A DNA stretch of 64,000 nucleotides. Source: Endozoicomonas sp. 8E. GTDB taxonomy: Bacteria; Pseudomonadota; Gammaproteobacteria; Pseudomonadales; Endozoicomonadaceae. The stretch spans positions 5,720,501 to 5,784,500 of the forward strand of contig NZ_CP120717.1 of the NCBI RefSeq assembly GCF_032883915.1. Reading direction: 5' to 3'. How positions within the stretch are numbered: the first letter of the stretch is position 1; every line of letters begins with the position of its first letter. Both the position numbers and the translations under genes were made by a program. Shown one piece after another: positions 26,580-35,815 of the stretch. Under the pieces are notes generated by a model, which searched no databases, had not been told where the DNA came from, and worked only from the letters and a program-made list of their open reading frames with translations.

Positions 26580-29315
26580 TCAATCATGATCTTTGGGAAG
26601 CAGTGTCTCAAACAAATTTTGGTATTTCTCATGCAAATGATTATTGCGCTTTGAAAAATGATCCATAACAGTATTGCCCTGGTTGTCTTTGATGTGCATT
26701 AGCTTAAAAAATGTTTCAAGACCAAGTTTTTGAATTAAAAGATCACCGATTTTGTTATTGATATATTTACAGGAAAAGAAATTGTGCAGCGGTGTACAGC
26801 CGTTATCGTCTTTAAGCTTAAATAACTCAACCAGCAGGAGAGCATCTGCATTTGGTTGACATAGCCGATTCAGAATATGCTCTTGTAATGTTTGTGAATT
26901 AATGCATTGAGATCGGAGCGTTGGATTGGCGGTTGCCAGGAAGAGTAAATGTAAAGGGGTTGAGCCATCGTTTTTCAAACGAGCTTGCAAAAACAGGGTT
27001 AATCCATAGTTTTCATCCAGCCAGTTGACGGTATTAATGATATCATTCAGTTCTGTATCTTCAGAATTAATAAGGCTGGACTCAAACAGAATATGCAATA
27101 CATTTCCACCGGTCGCAGGATTTATTTGTTCAAGAAAGGCTTTGCCCGAATCACCCAGAACATAAACTATGGTTTTAAGTATTTCTTTATATATAACCAG
27201 ATGTAAAACTTTATAACGATCATCCTGTAAAGATAAGAAGAACTCCTTTACTTTCTCCTCACTCATCGTCCTTACTATTCCCTGGAATATCTGCATATTC
27301 AAGCAGGCTAGCATTTCCCGGTGTTCACCTCTATCAGAAAAGAGCTTGAATTCCTGAGGATATTTCCATTTTCGGTAAGCTATGACGGATCGACTCAGGG
27401 CTATGGTTATTGGGCATTGTCCACCTTGCTGTGGACTGGTAGCCCATTTGGAAAAAGTATCTTTATTGACTGCATCCTTCTGCAATGTAATAAAGTGAAG
27501 AAGGTTTTCCGGCAAGGATTTTTTATTGTAGAGAGTTTGTTCAAGTATATAGATTACAGATTCTGTGCATTGGGATGGCGTTTCCTGACTGAAAAAACGT
27601 TCAATATCCGCCTCTGTTTTCCTGGAGAGACTCATTAAAAAATATTTGGGATCGTTCGACAGATCGTGTTTTAATTTTGTATCACTTATTTGGCTGAAAT
27701 AATATTCTGCATCAACAAAACGTTCGGCAGCCAAGGCATGGCGGTACAATTCAGCAGCAAATGAATTTTGCAAGGCCTCGTTACTGGTGTTCATGATCCT
27801 GTATTTGAAATAATCCCACTGCCCCCTGACATCAAGCATATGCTGCAACAGGGTTGTCTGATGTTTGGTTTTGTAAAGCAGCAGTTTAATCCTTAATTCT
27901 GGATCCGCAATCTGCTTCCAGAGACATTCAGCCAAGTCCATTTTTTTGCTGTTCATGGTCTCTACAATCGGAGTTTGCTCTTGCTGCCGTGTGATGTTCT
28001 GATGATCAGTACCGTCGATTGCCTGATCCCAAATAGATCGATCACCAGCAATGATCAGAATCCGGTGGTAAGCGTTCATCCCCCGCAGCATGTACTCTAT
28101 ATTTTCTTCATTAGAATCATTAGAGTTAAGAAGCCACTGTTTAAAGAAGGAATGGCCTTCCCATGTGCAGATCGACAGCACCTTAAACCTCAGTGATTGA
28201 TCATGGAGTGTCATGCAGAGAGAGGCAACTTTATCAAGCTTGTTAAGCTCAAGGCACTTTTGTATCAGTGAATGGCCCGTTTCCGATTGCAGGGTACAAA
28301 GCCTGGCTTTTTGAACATCATCCAATTCTTCAGTCAGTATCAATACCAATTCATCAGAATGGAGTCGTGTGCCTGTGCAGGCCCAGAGTAAAGCAGACTC
28401 ATTGGATTTACCGGTAAATTGGATAGCGTCAAAGCGGTCCTGCGGGGTCAGGTTATGTAACAGGTATTTAATACGCTGATAGTATTTTTCAGTCGTTAGC
28501 TGGAGGGCTCCACCGGGCCTTGCACTGTCATTGCACATGAACTGTAGTATGCTTTGATCAATGTCGGGACTCCCCTTCAGGAGTTTTACAATCAATTCCC
28601 TCTTTTCATCAAAGACGGTGTAAAACAGATGGGTACTTTTATTATAGAGACAGGCAAATGCAAGGGGAGGAGCAAGGTTATTTATGGGTTGGGTGAGCAT
28701 CTCGAAAAGGGTTTGTCTATCTATTTTCTCTTCCAGCTTCTTGAGTAATGGCTTATCTATAACACGGCATATCAGATGTAAAAACGTTTCGTTGTCATCG
28801 AACGGTTCTAACAGTGCATGTCGTAGCTCTTCCGAAGAGAGTCGGTCAAATAAAACCTGGAAAAAAATACGGCCTGCCTGTTCGGAAAGGACGGCCAATT
28901 CAATAAGTGAATTCGTAGGTTCAGGTCTTCCCCCGATTTGAGAGGGTCGGGTAACAGTGAACAGACTTTGAATCTGAGCATCACTGAGAGCATTTACCTG
29001 GGCCTCAATCTCCTGGTGTTCTTCTTGCATCAGGGATTGATGGATACACTCGAATTCATTGCCCCATGGAATCATATTGCAGGGCTTATCAGCATCTGAG
29101 TAGATAAAGGGTTCAAGTGTGGTGACCGATCGAGCATTAATGTTACCTTCAGGAGAGCATGTTGCAACCGGGGCTAAAGATGGCAGCTTGGCGGGGTGCG
29201 GATCATCTGAGTCCAAAAAATTCAGTTGCCTTTTAAAGCTTTTAGATAAACTGCCCCCTTTGGGTTCAGTGTCTGAATTAACGGGTAGGGGGCCTGGGTT
29301 CGGGCGAATATTCAT
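26580..29315 (-). CDS. Large ankyrin-repeat-type protein
   Basis: 911 residues with no signal peptide. A Pro/Ser-rich N-terminus (1-80) is followed by a long helical region with degenerate ankyrin-like units: NETFLHLICRVIDKPLLKKL near 210, ALLWACTG near 310, and clear ones near the end, GGNVLHILFES, DGSTPLHLLFLATAN, NGCTPLHNFF and QGNTVMDHF. Ankyrin arrays bind proteins and are common among host-directed effectors of intracellular bacteria. It is convergent with the zinc-finger gene, the two stops being 25 bases apart. The shared leader of the F-box genes is not present upstream. Confidence 0.75.
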   Translation of the reverse strand: MNIRPNPGPLPVNSDTEPKGGSLSKSFKRQLNFLDSDDPHPAKLPSLAPVATCSPEGNINARSVTTLEPFIYSDADKPCNMIPWGNEFECIHQSLMQEEHQEIEAQVNALSDAQIQSLFTVTRPSQIGGRPEPTNSLIELAVLSEQAGRIFFQVLFDRLSSEELRHALLEPFDDNETFLHLICRVIDKPLLKKLEEKIDRQTLFEMLTQPINNLAPPLAFACLYNKSTHLFYTVFDEKRELIVKLLKGSPDIDQSILQFMCNDSARPGGALQLTTEKYYQRIKYLLHNLTPQDRFDAIQFTGKSNESALLWACTGTRLHSDELVLILTEELDDVQKARLCTLQSETGHSLIQKCLELNKLDKVASLCMTLHDQSLRFKVLSICTWEGHSFFKQWLLNSNDSNEENIEYMLRGMNAYHRILIIAGDRSIWDQAIDGTDHQNITRQQEQTPIVETMNSKKMDLAECLWKQIADPELRIKLLLYKTKHQTTLLQHMLDVRGQWDYFKYRIMNTSNEALQNSFAAELYRHALAAERFVDAEYYFSQISDTKLKHDLSNDPKYFLMSLSRKTEADIERFFSQETPSQCTESVIYILEQTLYNKKSLPENLLHFITLQKDAVNKDTFSKWATSPQQGGQCPITIALSRSVIAYRKWKYPQEFKLFSDRGEHREMLACLNMQIFQGIVRTMSEEKVKEFFLSLQDDRYKVLHLVIYKEILKTIVYVLGDSGKAFLEQINPATGGNVLHILFESSLINSEDTELNDIINTVNWLDENYGLTLFLQARLKNDGSTPLHLLFLATANPTLRSQCINSQTLQEHILNRLCQPNADALLLVELFKLKDDNGCTPLHNFFSCKYINNKIGDLLIQKLGLETFFKLMHIKDNQGNTVMDHFSKRNNHLHEKYQNLFETLLPKDHD

Positions 29316-29560
29316 TCAAAAATCTTCCTTCTGATTGTTACACAATACTTTAATCTGAGGATCGTAAACTTGAGTCTCCCGCAGTATCGCTGTGCAGCAT
29401 TAAATTATAATTTTTCGGTTGATCTGTTCGTAATCTCTTGCATTTAGACTCTTGACAATGAGAAAGGTTCAATGGCAAGTACAATAAAATATCTCCATAA
29501 ACGTCTGGGGAGCCACTTAACGTTCAACAGATTCTTGTTAGTCGGGCTTTCATCAATGTC

Positions 29561-29631
29561 TTGAACTTTCATGCTAAAACCGACTCTAACTCTCAGAAAC
29601 AATTTTGGGTATCCCTGCCAACCAAAGTTAA
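29561..29631 (+). promoter_or_regulatory. Shared leader, copy 1 (short, variant)
   Basis: Contains ttgaactttc, then taaaaccgactcta and an altered distal part (tttgggtatccctgccaacc), ending directly at the start of the first F-box/WD gene. It lacks the gataaataacaac block found in most others. Confidence 0.6.
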
Positions 29632-31449
29632 ATGGAGAAACAAGCCATGAATTTTATAAGAAGCCTTTCCTGTTTTGGTGGCTCACTCTCATCAACTGCG
29701 GATCAAACTCGATCAGGTACACCATCTGGCACCACTTCGGGTAGGAACGTGATTCCAGGTAAGAAGGAAAAGCCTTTAGTTTTGCTCGATTTGCCCCCGG
29801 ACATACAATCCGAAATTTCTACTTATTTGAAGGATTATGACGTTGCCAAATTAACACGGACACATTCCTACATTAACAGCACACTCAAAAATGATACGGC
29901 AATGGCAAAGGCATGGTATCGCCGGTTTCCTTCATCCCATCAGGCTCTGCTGAAGAGAATCATCGCTGCAAAAGATAAAAATCAACTTGAGGTTTGGTTG
30001 CGGCGCTTTACAAAAGACGAGGCATTAATCAAGTCAGTTATGGATCGCCAGAAGAGTATTTATTTTCCTGCTGTGTTTTTTTCCACTCTCAGTAAACTGA
30101 TGTCTAAATGTGAAACATTTAAATTAGAGAGAAGAGCCACCCTCCCCGATAGTGCTGATGTGAAATCAGCCAGCTTCAGCCCCGATGGTAGCCATGTAAT
30201 CACCTGCAGTAGAGATAACAGGGTGAAAGTTTATGGTCTTAAGGACGATGGTTCAATGGAAAAAAAAGTCACTATTACCCATGAAGACAGGGTCAACTCA
30301 GCCATCTTCAGCCCCGATAGTCACCATGTGTTGACCAGAAGTGACGATAAAACTGTGAAAATCTGTAGCCAGAAGGACGATGGATCATGGGAAGAAAAAG
30401 TCACTATTTCCCATGAAGAAAGGGTCAGGTCAGCCAGCTTCAGCCCCGATAGTCGGCAGATGGTGACTGCCAGTGATGATTGCAAGGCGATTATTTATGG
30501 CCTGAAAGACGATGGCTCATGGGAAGAAAAAGTCATCATTCAACACGATGATACAGTCATGTCAGCCAGCTTCAGCCCCGATAGCCGCCACCTGGTGACC
30601 CGCAGTGCCGATGAGGAAGCGAAAATCTATTACCAGAAGGATGATGGGTCATGGGTAGAAAAATTCACTGTTGCCCACAACAACTATGTCTTCTCAGCCA
30701 CCTTTAGTGCCGATGGCCGCTATTTGGTGACTGCTGGTATCGATGACAGGGTGAAAATCCATGGCCTGGCGGCCGATGGTTCCTGGAAAAAAAAAGTCAT
30801 CATCCGTAATAAATACGTCAAATCAGCCACACTGAGCGCAGACAATCGCCATTTGGTGATCACCTGTCACAATGGCAGGGCGATAATCTATGGCCATAAG
30901 GACGATGGATCATGGGAACGAAAAGCCCTCATTGCCCATAAACATGTCAATTCAGTCACCTTCAGCCCCGATAGCCGACATTTGCTGACCTACTGTAAAG
31001 ATGGTAAGGCGAAGATTTATGGCCAGAAGGACAATGGATCCTGGGAAAAAAAAGCCATCATTCGCGATAAAGATACTTTCTTCTCAGCCACATTCAGCGC
31101 CGATAGCCGTCATGTAATCGCCCGCAGTGGAGATAACACGGTGAAAATCTATGGCCGAAAGGTCAATGGATCGTGGAAAGAAAAAACCACCATTTCCCAT
31201 GTTGGTCTTGTCACATCAGCAAGCTTTAGCGTCAATGGCCGCCACCTGGCCACTGTCAGTAACGATGGAACGGCGAAGATTTATAGCCAGGGGAACTCTG
31301 GATCATGGGAAGAAAAAGGCATCATTTACCGTCGTAATCCGATCCGGGCAGCCACCTTCAGCGTCGATGACCATGTGTTGACCACAAGTGACAAAGTACA
31401 AATCACTGAATTAAGGATGAGTAGCTTAATGTTTGTGGACACTCATTAA
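29632..31449 (+). CDS. F-box/WD40-like repeat protein, paralogue 1 (type A N-terminus)
   Basis: 605 residues. The N-terminus MEKQAMNFIRSLSCFGGSLS is shared only with paralogue 4. The F-box-like motif lies at about 45-85 (LDLPPDIQSEISTYLKDYDV, then AKLTRTHSYIN). A conserved helical linker to about 165 includes RRFTKDEALIKSVMDRQ. Ten blades of about 44 residues follow, each reading roughly S-A-x-F-S-x-D-x-R-H-x-V-T, x-D-x-x-x-K-I-Y-G, D-G-S-W-E-x-K. The core is WD40-like with IYG where WD40 has IWD. The last unit is short and ends ITELRMSS. Known F-box/WD proteins recruit substrates to SCF ubiquitin ligases. A role in host mimicry is inferred. An ATG at 29647 is an alternative start. Confidence 0.8.
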   Translation: MEKQAMNFIRSLSCFGGSLSSTADQTRSGTPSGTTSGRNVIPGKKEKPLVLLDLPPDIQSEISTYLKDYDVAKLTRTHSYINSTLKNDTAMAKAWYRRFPSSHQALLKRIIAAKDKNQLEVWLRRFTKDEALIKSVMDRQKSIYFPAVFFSTLSKLMSKCETFKLERRATLPDSADVKSASFSPDGSHVITCSRDNRVKVYGLKDDGSMEKKVTITHEDRVNSAIFSPDSHHVLTRSDDKTVKICSQKDDGSWEEKVTISHEERVRSASFSPDSRQMVTASDDCKAIIYGLKDDGSWEEKVIIQHDDTVMSASFSPDSRHLVTRSADEEAKIYYQKDDGSWVEKFTVAHNNYVFSATFSADGRYLVTAGIDDRVKIHGLAADGSWKKKVIIRNKYVKSATLSADNRHLVITCHNGRAIIYGHKDDGSWERKALIAHKHVNSVTFSPDSRHLLTYCKDGKAKIYGQKDNGSWEKKAIIRDKDTFFSATFSADSRHVIARSGDNTVKIYGRKVNGSWKEKTTISHVGLVTSASFSVNGRHLATVSNDGTAKIYSQGNSGSWEEKGIIYRRNPIRAATFSVDDHVLTTSDKVQITELRMSSLMFVDTH

Positions 31450-31623
31450 GGCCCACATTATTTGCTGCAACACCTTGCTCAGCACGATAGTTTGAGCGCA
31501 CCAGAACACCGGCCAGGACTTCGACAAAACCTCTTTCCAGACGCCACTGACAATACTTCTCAGACGCCTGGGGAGCCACTTAACGTTCAACCGATTCTTG
31601 TTAGTCAGGCTTACATCAATGTC

Positions 31624-31717
31624 TTGAACTTTCACACTAAAACCGACTCTAAGCTGCAGAATTAATTTTGAATATCCTTGCCAACCAGTGATAAATAACA
31701 ACCACGAAAAACGAACG
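31624..31717 (+). promoter_or_regulatory. Shared leader, copy 2
   Basis: ttgaactttcacactaaaac, then cgactctaagctgcagaatt and tttgaatatccttgccaacc, then ataaataacaac and a GGA/GAA-rich stretch just before the ATG. It is the same arrangement as at the other paralogues. Confidence 0.75.
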
Positions 31718-33499
31718 ATGGATTGCATAAATAACAATTCCGGTATTGGTGATAAACTTCCATCAAAACCAGATCAACCAGAGACGCCAAGTGGTACCAC
31801 TGCGGGTAGGGTAGTCATTGTACGTGACAAGAATGAGTTTTCATTATTGCTCCATTTGCCCCCGGGAATACAGTCCAAAATTTTCACCTATTTGCGGGCT
31901 CATGATATTACCCAATTAACACGGGCAAATTCACACATTAACAACAGGCTCAAAAATGATGCTGCAATGGCAAGGGCATGGTATCGTCAGCTTGCTTCAT
32001 CACACCAGACTCTACTAAAGACAACCGTCGCTAAAAAAGATAAAGATGAACTCCAGAAATGGTTGCAGCGCTTTACAAAGGATGAGGCATTAGTCAAGTC
32101 AGTCACGGATCGTCAGGCGAGTATCTATTTTCCTGCGCTGTTCTTTTTTACTCTCACTAAACTGATGTCTCAATGTAAAACATTTAAATCAGAGACAACC
32201 ATCCTCCCCGGTAATAACAGGGCGGACACGGCTGCTATCAGCCCTGATGGCCGCCATCTGGTGACCGCCATTGACAATAAAACGCTGAAAATCTATGGCC
32301 AGAAAGACGATGGATCATGGAAAGATAAAAGCACTGTCTCCCATAATAACGATGTCAACAAAGTCACTTTCAGCCCCGATAGTTGCCATGTGGTGACTGC
32401 CAGTTTTGGTGGTGAAGTGAAAATTTATGGTCAGACGAACGATGGTTCATGGTTAGAAAAAGCCAGTGTTTCCCATGACGATTTTGTTTTCTCAGCTATC
32501 ATCAGCACCGATGGTCGCCATCTGGTGACCGCCAGTTGTGATAACAAGGCAAAAATTTATAGCCACAAGGACGATGGATCATGGTCAGAAAAAGCCATTA
32601 TTCGCTACGATGAACCAGTCAGATCAGCCACCTTCAGCAACAATAACTGCCATGTGGTGACCACCAGTTTATTCGGCAAGTGGAAAATCTATAGCCAACA
32701 GAACGATGGATCATGGACAGAAAAAGCCGTTAACCACGATGATTCAGTCCAATCTATCAGCTTCAGCCCCGATGGCTGCTATTTGGTGACGACCATTCTC
32801 GATCTCGGTGTAAAAATCCATGGCCTTGAGGCCGATGGAGCATGGGAACAAAAAGCCATCTTATCCGATATGTATTGGGTCATATCAGCCATATTCAGCA
32901 ACGATAGTCGCCATTTGGTGACCTCCAGTTACAATGGCAGGGCGATAATCTACGGCAAGAAAGACGATGGATCATGGAGAAGAAAAACTATCATTTCCCA
33001 TGGTCATCGTGTCGATTCTGCCACCTTCAGCCCCGATAGCCGCCATGTGGTGACCGCCAGTTGGGATTGCACGGCGAAAATCTACGGCCTGAAGGACGAT
33101 GGATCATGGGAAGAAAAAGCCATCATTTCCCATAACAAATTTGTCTACTCAGCCACGTTCAGCCCCGATAGTCGCCATGTGATTACCCGCAGTCAAGATA
33201 ACACGGTGAAAATCTATGACCAGAGGATCAATGGTTCCTGGGTAGAAAAAGCTACCATTTCCCATCTTATGGAGGTCGGATCAGCAACCTTTAGCATCGA
33301 TAGCCGCCTTGTGATCACCGGCAGTGACGATGGAACGACAAAAATTTTTGGCCAGCAGAGTGATGGATCCTGGGAAGAAAAAGCCACCATTTCCCTCAAT
33401 ATTCCGATCGGATCAGCCACCTACAGCATCGATGGCCATGTGTTCACCATCCATGGCTTTAACACAGTGAAAATCACTGAGCTACAGATGAATGACTGA
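31718..33499 (+). CDS. F-box/WD40-like repeat protein, paralogue 2
   Basis: 593 residues from the ATG at 31718 (MDCINNNSGIG). The frame reaches back to 31688 through the leader, but the MDC start is common to the family and sits at constant distance from the leader. The F-box-like segment is at about 43-85 (LHLPPGIQSKIFTYLRAHDI). The linker runs to about 165 and ten propeller-type repeats follow, the fourth one residue short. The C-terminus is KITELQMND. The variable stretch between MDCINN and the F-box (residues 8-35) differs from every other copy. About 220 bases separate it from paralogue 1. Confidence 0.8.
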   Translation: MDCINNNSGIGDKLPSKPDQPETPSGTTAGRVVIVRDKNEFSLLLHLPPGIQSKIFTYLRAHDITQLTRANSHINNRLKNDAAMARAWYRQLASSHQTLLKTTVAKKDKDELQKWLQRFTKDEALVKSVTDRQASIYFPALFFFTLTKLMSQCKTFKSETTILPGNNRADTAAISPDGRHLVTAIDNKTLKIYGQKDDGSWKDKSTVSHNNDVNKVTFSPDSCHVVTASFGGEVKIYGQTNDGSWLEKASVSHDDFVFSAIISTDGRHLVTASCDNKAKIYSHKDDGSWSEKAIIRYDEPVRSATFSNNNCHVVTTSLFGKWKIYSQQNDGSWTEKAVNHDDSVQSISFSPDGCYLVTTILDLGVKIHGLEADGAWEQKAILSDMYWVISAIFSNDSRHLVTSSYNGRAIIYGKKDDGSWRRKTIISHGHRVDSATFSPDSRHVVTASWDCTAKIYGLKDDGSWEEKAIISHNKFVYSATFSPDSRHVITRSQDNTVKIYDQRINGSWVEKATISHLMEVGSATFSIDSRLVITGSDDGTTKIFGQQSDGSWEEKATISLNIPIGSATYSIDGHVFTIHGFNTVKITELQMND

Positions 33500-33522
33500 T
33501 TGTTTGCCGTCAATCCTGTGAT

Positions 33523-33685
33523 TAAGTACTCAACCATACGAAATCATATTTTCTGACTCATTGTTCAGGCACTCTGACTGCGTTGCAACTCTGGTCACAT
33601 AGCTTGCTATGTTCCCGTCGTTGCGCCTTGCAGAGCACCTGCCCAATAAGCCAGAAATATTCGATTCCATATGGCTGAGTACTTA
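33523..33685. repeat. MITE-like element with TAAGTACTCA inverted ends (shorter copy)
   Basis: About 163 bases, starting taagtactcaaccatacgaa and ending in the reverse complement of taagtactcagccatatgga. It matches the inner part of the element at 37707-37915 in inverse orientation but lacks about 46 central bases. It lies just behind the stop of paralogue 2. Confidence 0.8.
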
Positions 33686-33703
33686 GAAACTGTCCTGAGA
33701 GCA

Positions 33704-33799
33704 TGAGAACTTTCATACTAAAACCGACTCTAAGCTGCAGAATCAATTTTAAATATCTTTGCCAATCAGAGCTAAATAAGAACAACGGTAAAACGAACT
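33704..33799 (+). promoter_or_regulatory. Shared leader, copy 3
   Basis: tgagaactttcatactaaaa, then cgactctaagctgcagaatc and a slightly changed distal block (tttaaatatctttgccaatc), ending directly before the paralogue 3 ATG. Confidence 0.7.
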
Positions 33800-35611
33800 A
33801 TGGACTGCACAAATAGCAAATCTGGTATAGGTGATCGACTTTTATCAACACCAGATCAACCTGAATCAGGGGCGCCAAGTGGCACAATCGAGGGTAAGAA
33901 AGTCATTGTACGTGACAACAATGAGTTTTCATTAATGCTCGATTTGCCCCCGGGAATACAATCCAAAATTTGCACCTATTTGCGGGCTCGTGATATTGCC
34001 CAATTAACACGGGCAAATTCACAGATTAACAACAGCCTCAAAAATGATGACTCAATAGCAAAGGCATGGTATCGGCAGCTTGCTTCATCACACCAGACTC
34101 TACTAAAGGCAATCGTCGCTAAAAAAGATAAAGATGAACTTCAGAAATGGTTGCAGCGTTTTACAAAGGATGAGGCATTAATCAAGTCAATCACAGATCG
34201 CCAGGCGAGTATTTATTTTCCTGCGCTGTTCTTTTCCACTCTCACTAAACTGATGTCTCAATGTAAAACGTTTAAATTAGAGACTAAAGTCAGCATCCGC
34301 TGTAGTAGTTCAGAAAACTCAGCTAAATTTAGCGACGATGGCAGCCACCTGGTGATCGCCTGTAACTCTAAAACATGGAAAATCTATGGCCAGCAGAGCG
34401 ATGGATCATGGGAAGCCAAAGGCACTATCTCCCATGATGACCGTGTCAGATCAATCACCTTCAGTGCCGATGGTCGCTATGTGGCGACAGCCAGTGCAGA
34501 TGGCAAGGCGAAAATTTATGGCAAGAAAGACGAACGATCATGGGAAGAAAAAGCCACTATTTTCCATGATGACTTTGTTATATCAGCCACCTTCAGCGGC
34601 GATGTTCGCTATCTGGTGACCGCCAGTGAAGATGGCAAAGCGAAAATTTATGGCCAGATGGACGATGGATCATGGGCAGAAGAAGCCATCATTAGCCACG
34701 ATCGTTTTGTCTTATCGGCAACCTTCAGGAGCGATGACCGCTATGTGGTGACCGCCAGTCTTGATGGCAAAGCGAAAATCTATAGCAGGAAAGATGATGG
34801 GTCATGGATAGAAAAAGCCATTATTCCCCATGATAAATGGGTCCATCCAGCCAACTTCAGCGCCGATGGTCGCCATTTGTTGACCGTCAATGGCGATTAC
34901 GAGGTAAAAATCCATGACCTGGAGGCCGATGGTTCGTGGGAAGAAAAAGCCATCATTCGCCACGACCTTTATGTCAATTCAGCCACCTTCAGCGACGATA
35001 GCCGCCATGTGTTGACCTCCAGTGATGATGGCAGGGCGATCATCTACGGCAAGAAAGACGATGGACCATGGCAAGAAAAAGCCACTATTTCCCATGGAAG
35101 ATGCGTCAACTCAGCCGCCTTCAGCTCCGATAGCCGCTGTGTGATCACCAGCAGTAGTGACAAAACGGCGAAAATCTATGGACAGGAGGACGATGGCTCA
35201 TGGGAAGAAAAAATAACCATTTCCCATGATTTGTACATTTATTCTACAACCTTTAGCGTCGATAGCCGCCATGCGATCACCTTCGGTGAAGATGACAAGG
35301 TGAAAATCTATGGCCGTAAGGACAATGGATCCTGGGTAGAAAAAACTATCATTCCTTTTGGGGGTATCATATCAGCAGCCTTTAGCGTCGATGGCAACCA
35401 CATGGTCACCTCCAATGTCACTGGCAGGGTGAAAATTTATGGCCTGGCGAGCGATGGATCATGGAAAGAAAGAGCCTTCATTTCCCATCCCGAAGGGATC
35501 AGGTCAGCCACCTTCAGCGCCGATGGCCATGTGTTGATCATCCATGGCGGTAACAGGGCGATGATCACCGAACTATGGATGATTGACCGATCGTTTACTG
35601 TCACTCATTAA
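33800..35611 (+). CDS. F-box/WD40-like repeat protein, paralogue 3
   Basis: 603 residues, starting MDCTNSKSGIGDRLLST. F-box-like segment at about 45-87 (LDLPPGIQSKICTYLRARDI), helical linker, then ten repeats. Units two and three carry KDERSWEEKATIFHDD, a sub-type of blade edge that recurs in paralogues 5-12. Repeat nine lacks a residue. The C-terminal tail is a little longer (WMIDRSFTVTH), like paralogue 1 and unlike the usual MNE end. Confidence 0.8.
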   Translation: MDCTNSKSGIGDRLLSTPDQPESGAPSGTIEGKKVIVRDNNEFSLMLDLPPGIQSKICTYLRARDIAQLTRANSQINNSLKNDDSIAKAWYRQLASSHQTLLKAIVAKKDKDELQKWLQRFTKDEALIKSITDRQASIYFPALFFSTLTKLMSQCKTFKLETKVSIRCSSSENSAKFSDDGSHLVIACNSKTWKIYGQQSDGSWEAKGTISHDDRVRSITFSADGRYVATASADGKAKIYGKKDERSWEEKATIFHDDFVISATFSGDVRYLVTASEDGKAKIYGQMDDGSWAEEAIISHDRFVLSATFRSDDRYVVTASLDGKAKIYSRKDDGSWIEKAIIPHDKWVHPANFSADGRHLLTVNGDYEVKIHDLEADGSWEEKAIIRHDLYVNSATFSDDSRHVLTSSDDGRAIIYGKKDDGPWQEKATISHGRCVNSAAFSSDSRCVITSSSDKTAKIYGQEDDGSWEEKITISHDLYIYSTTFSVDSRHAITFGEDDKVKIYGRKDNGSWVEKTIIPFGGIISAAFSVDGNHMVTSNVTGRVKIYGLASDGSWKERAFISHPEGIRSATFSADGHVLIIHGGNRAMITELWMIDRSFTVTH

Positions 35612-35741
35612 CCCAAACTCTCATATTCTTCTGGAACACCTGCCGGTACGACTTCAACAGAACCTCTTTCCAGACCCAATCACGATACATCTCAAACGCT
35701 TGGGGAGTCACTTATTTGTTAGTCAGGCTTACATCAATGTC

Positions 35742-35815
35742 TTGAACTCTCGTAATAAAACCGACTCTAAATTGCACAGTCAATTTTAAATACTAACCCA
35801 ATTTAAATAATAACT
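35742..35815 (+). promoter_or_regulatory. Shared leader, copy 4 (shortened)
   Basis: ttgaactctcgtaataaaac, then cgactctaaattgcacagtc and a truncated distal part, lacking most of the ccttgccaacc block. Like copy 1, it precedes a type A N-terminus. Confidence 0.6.
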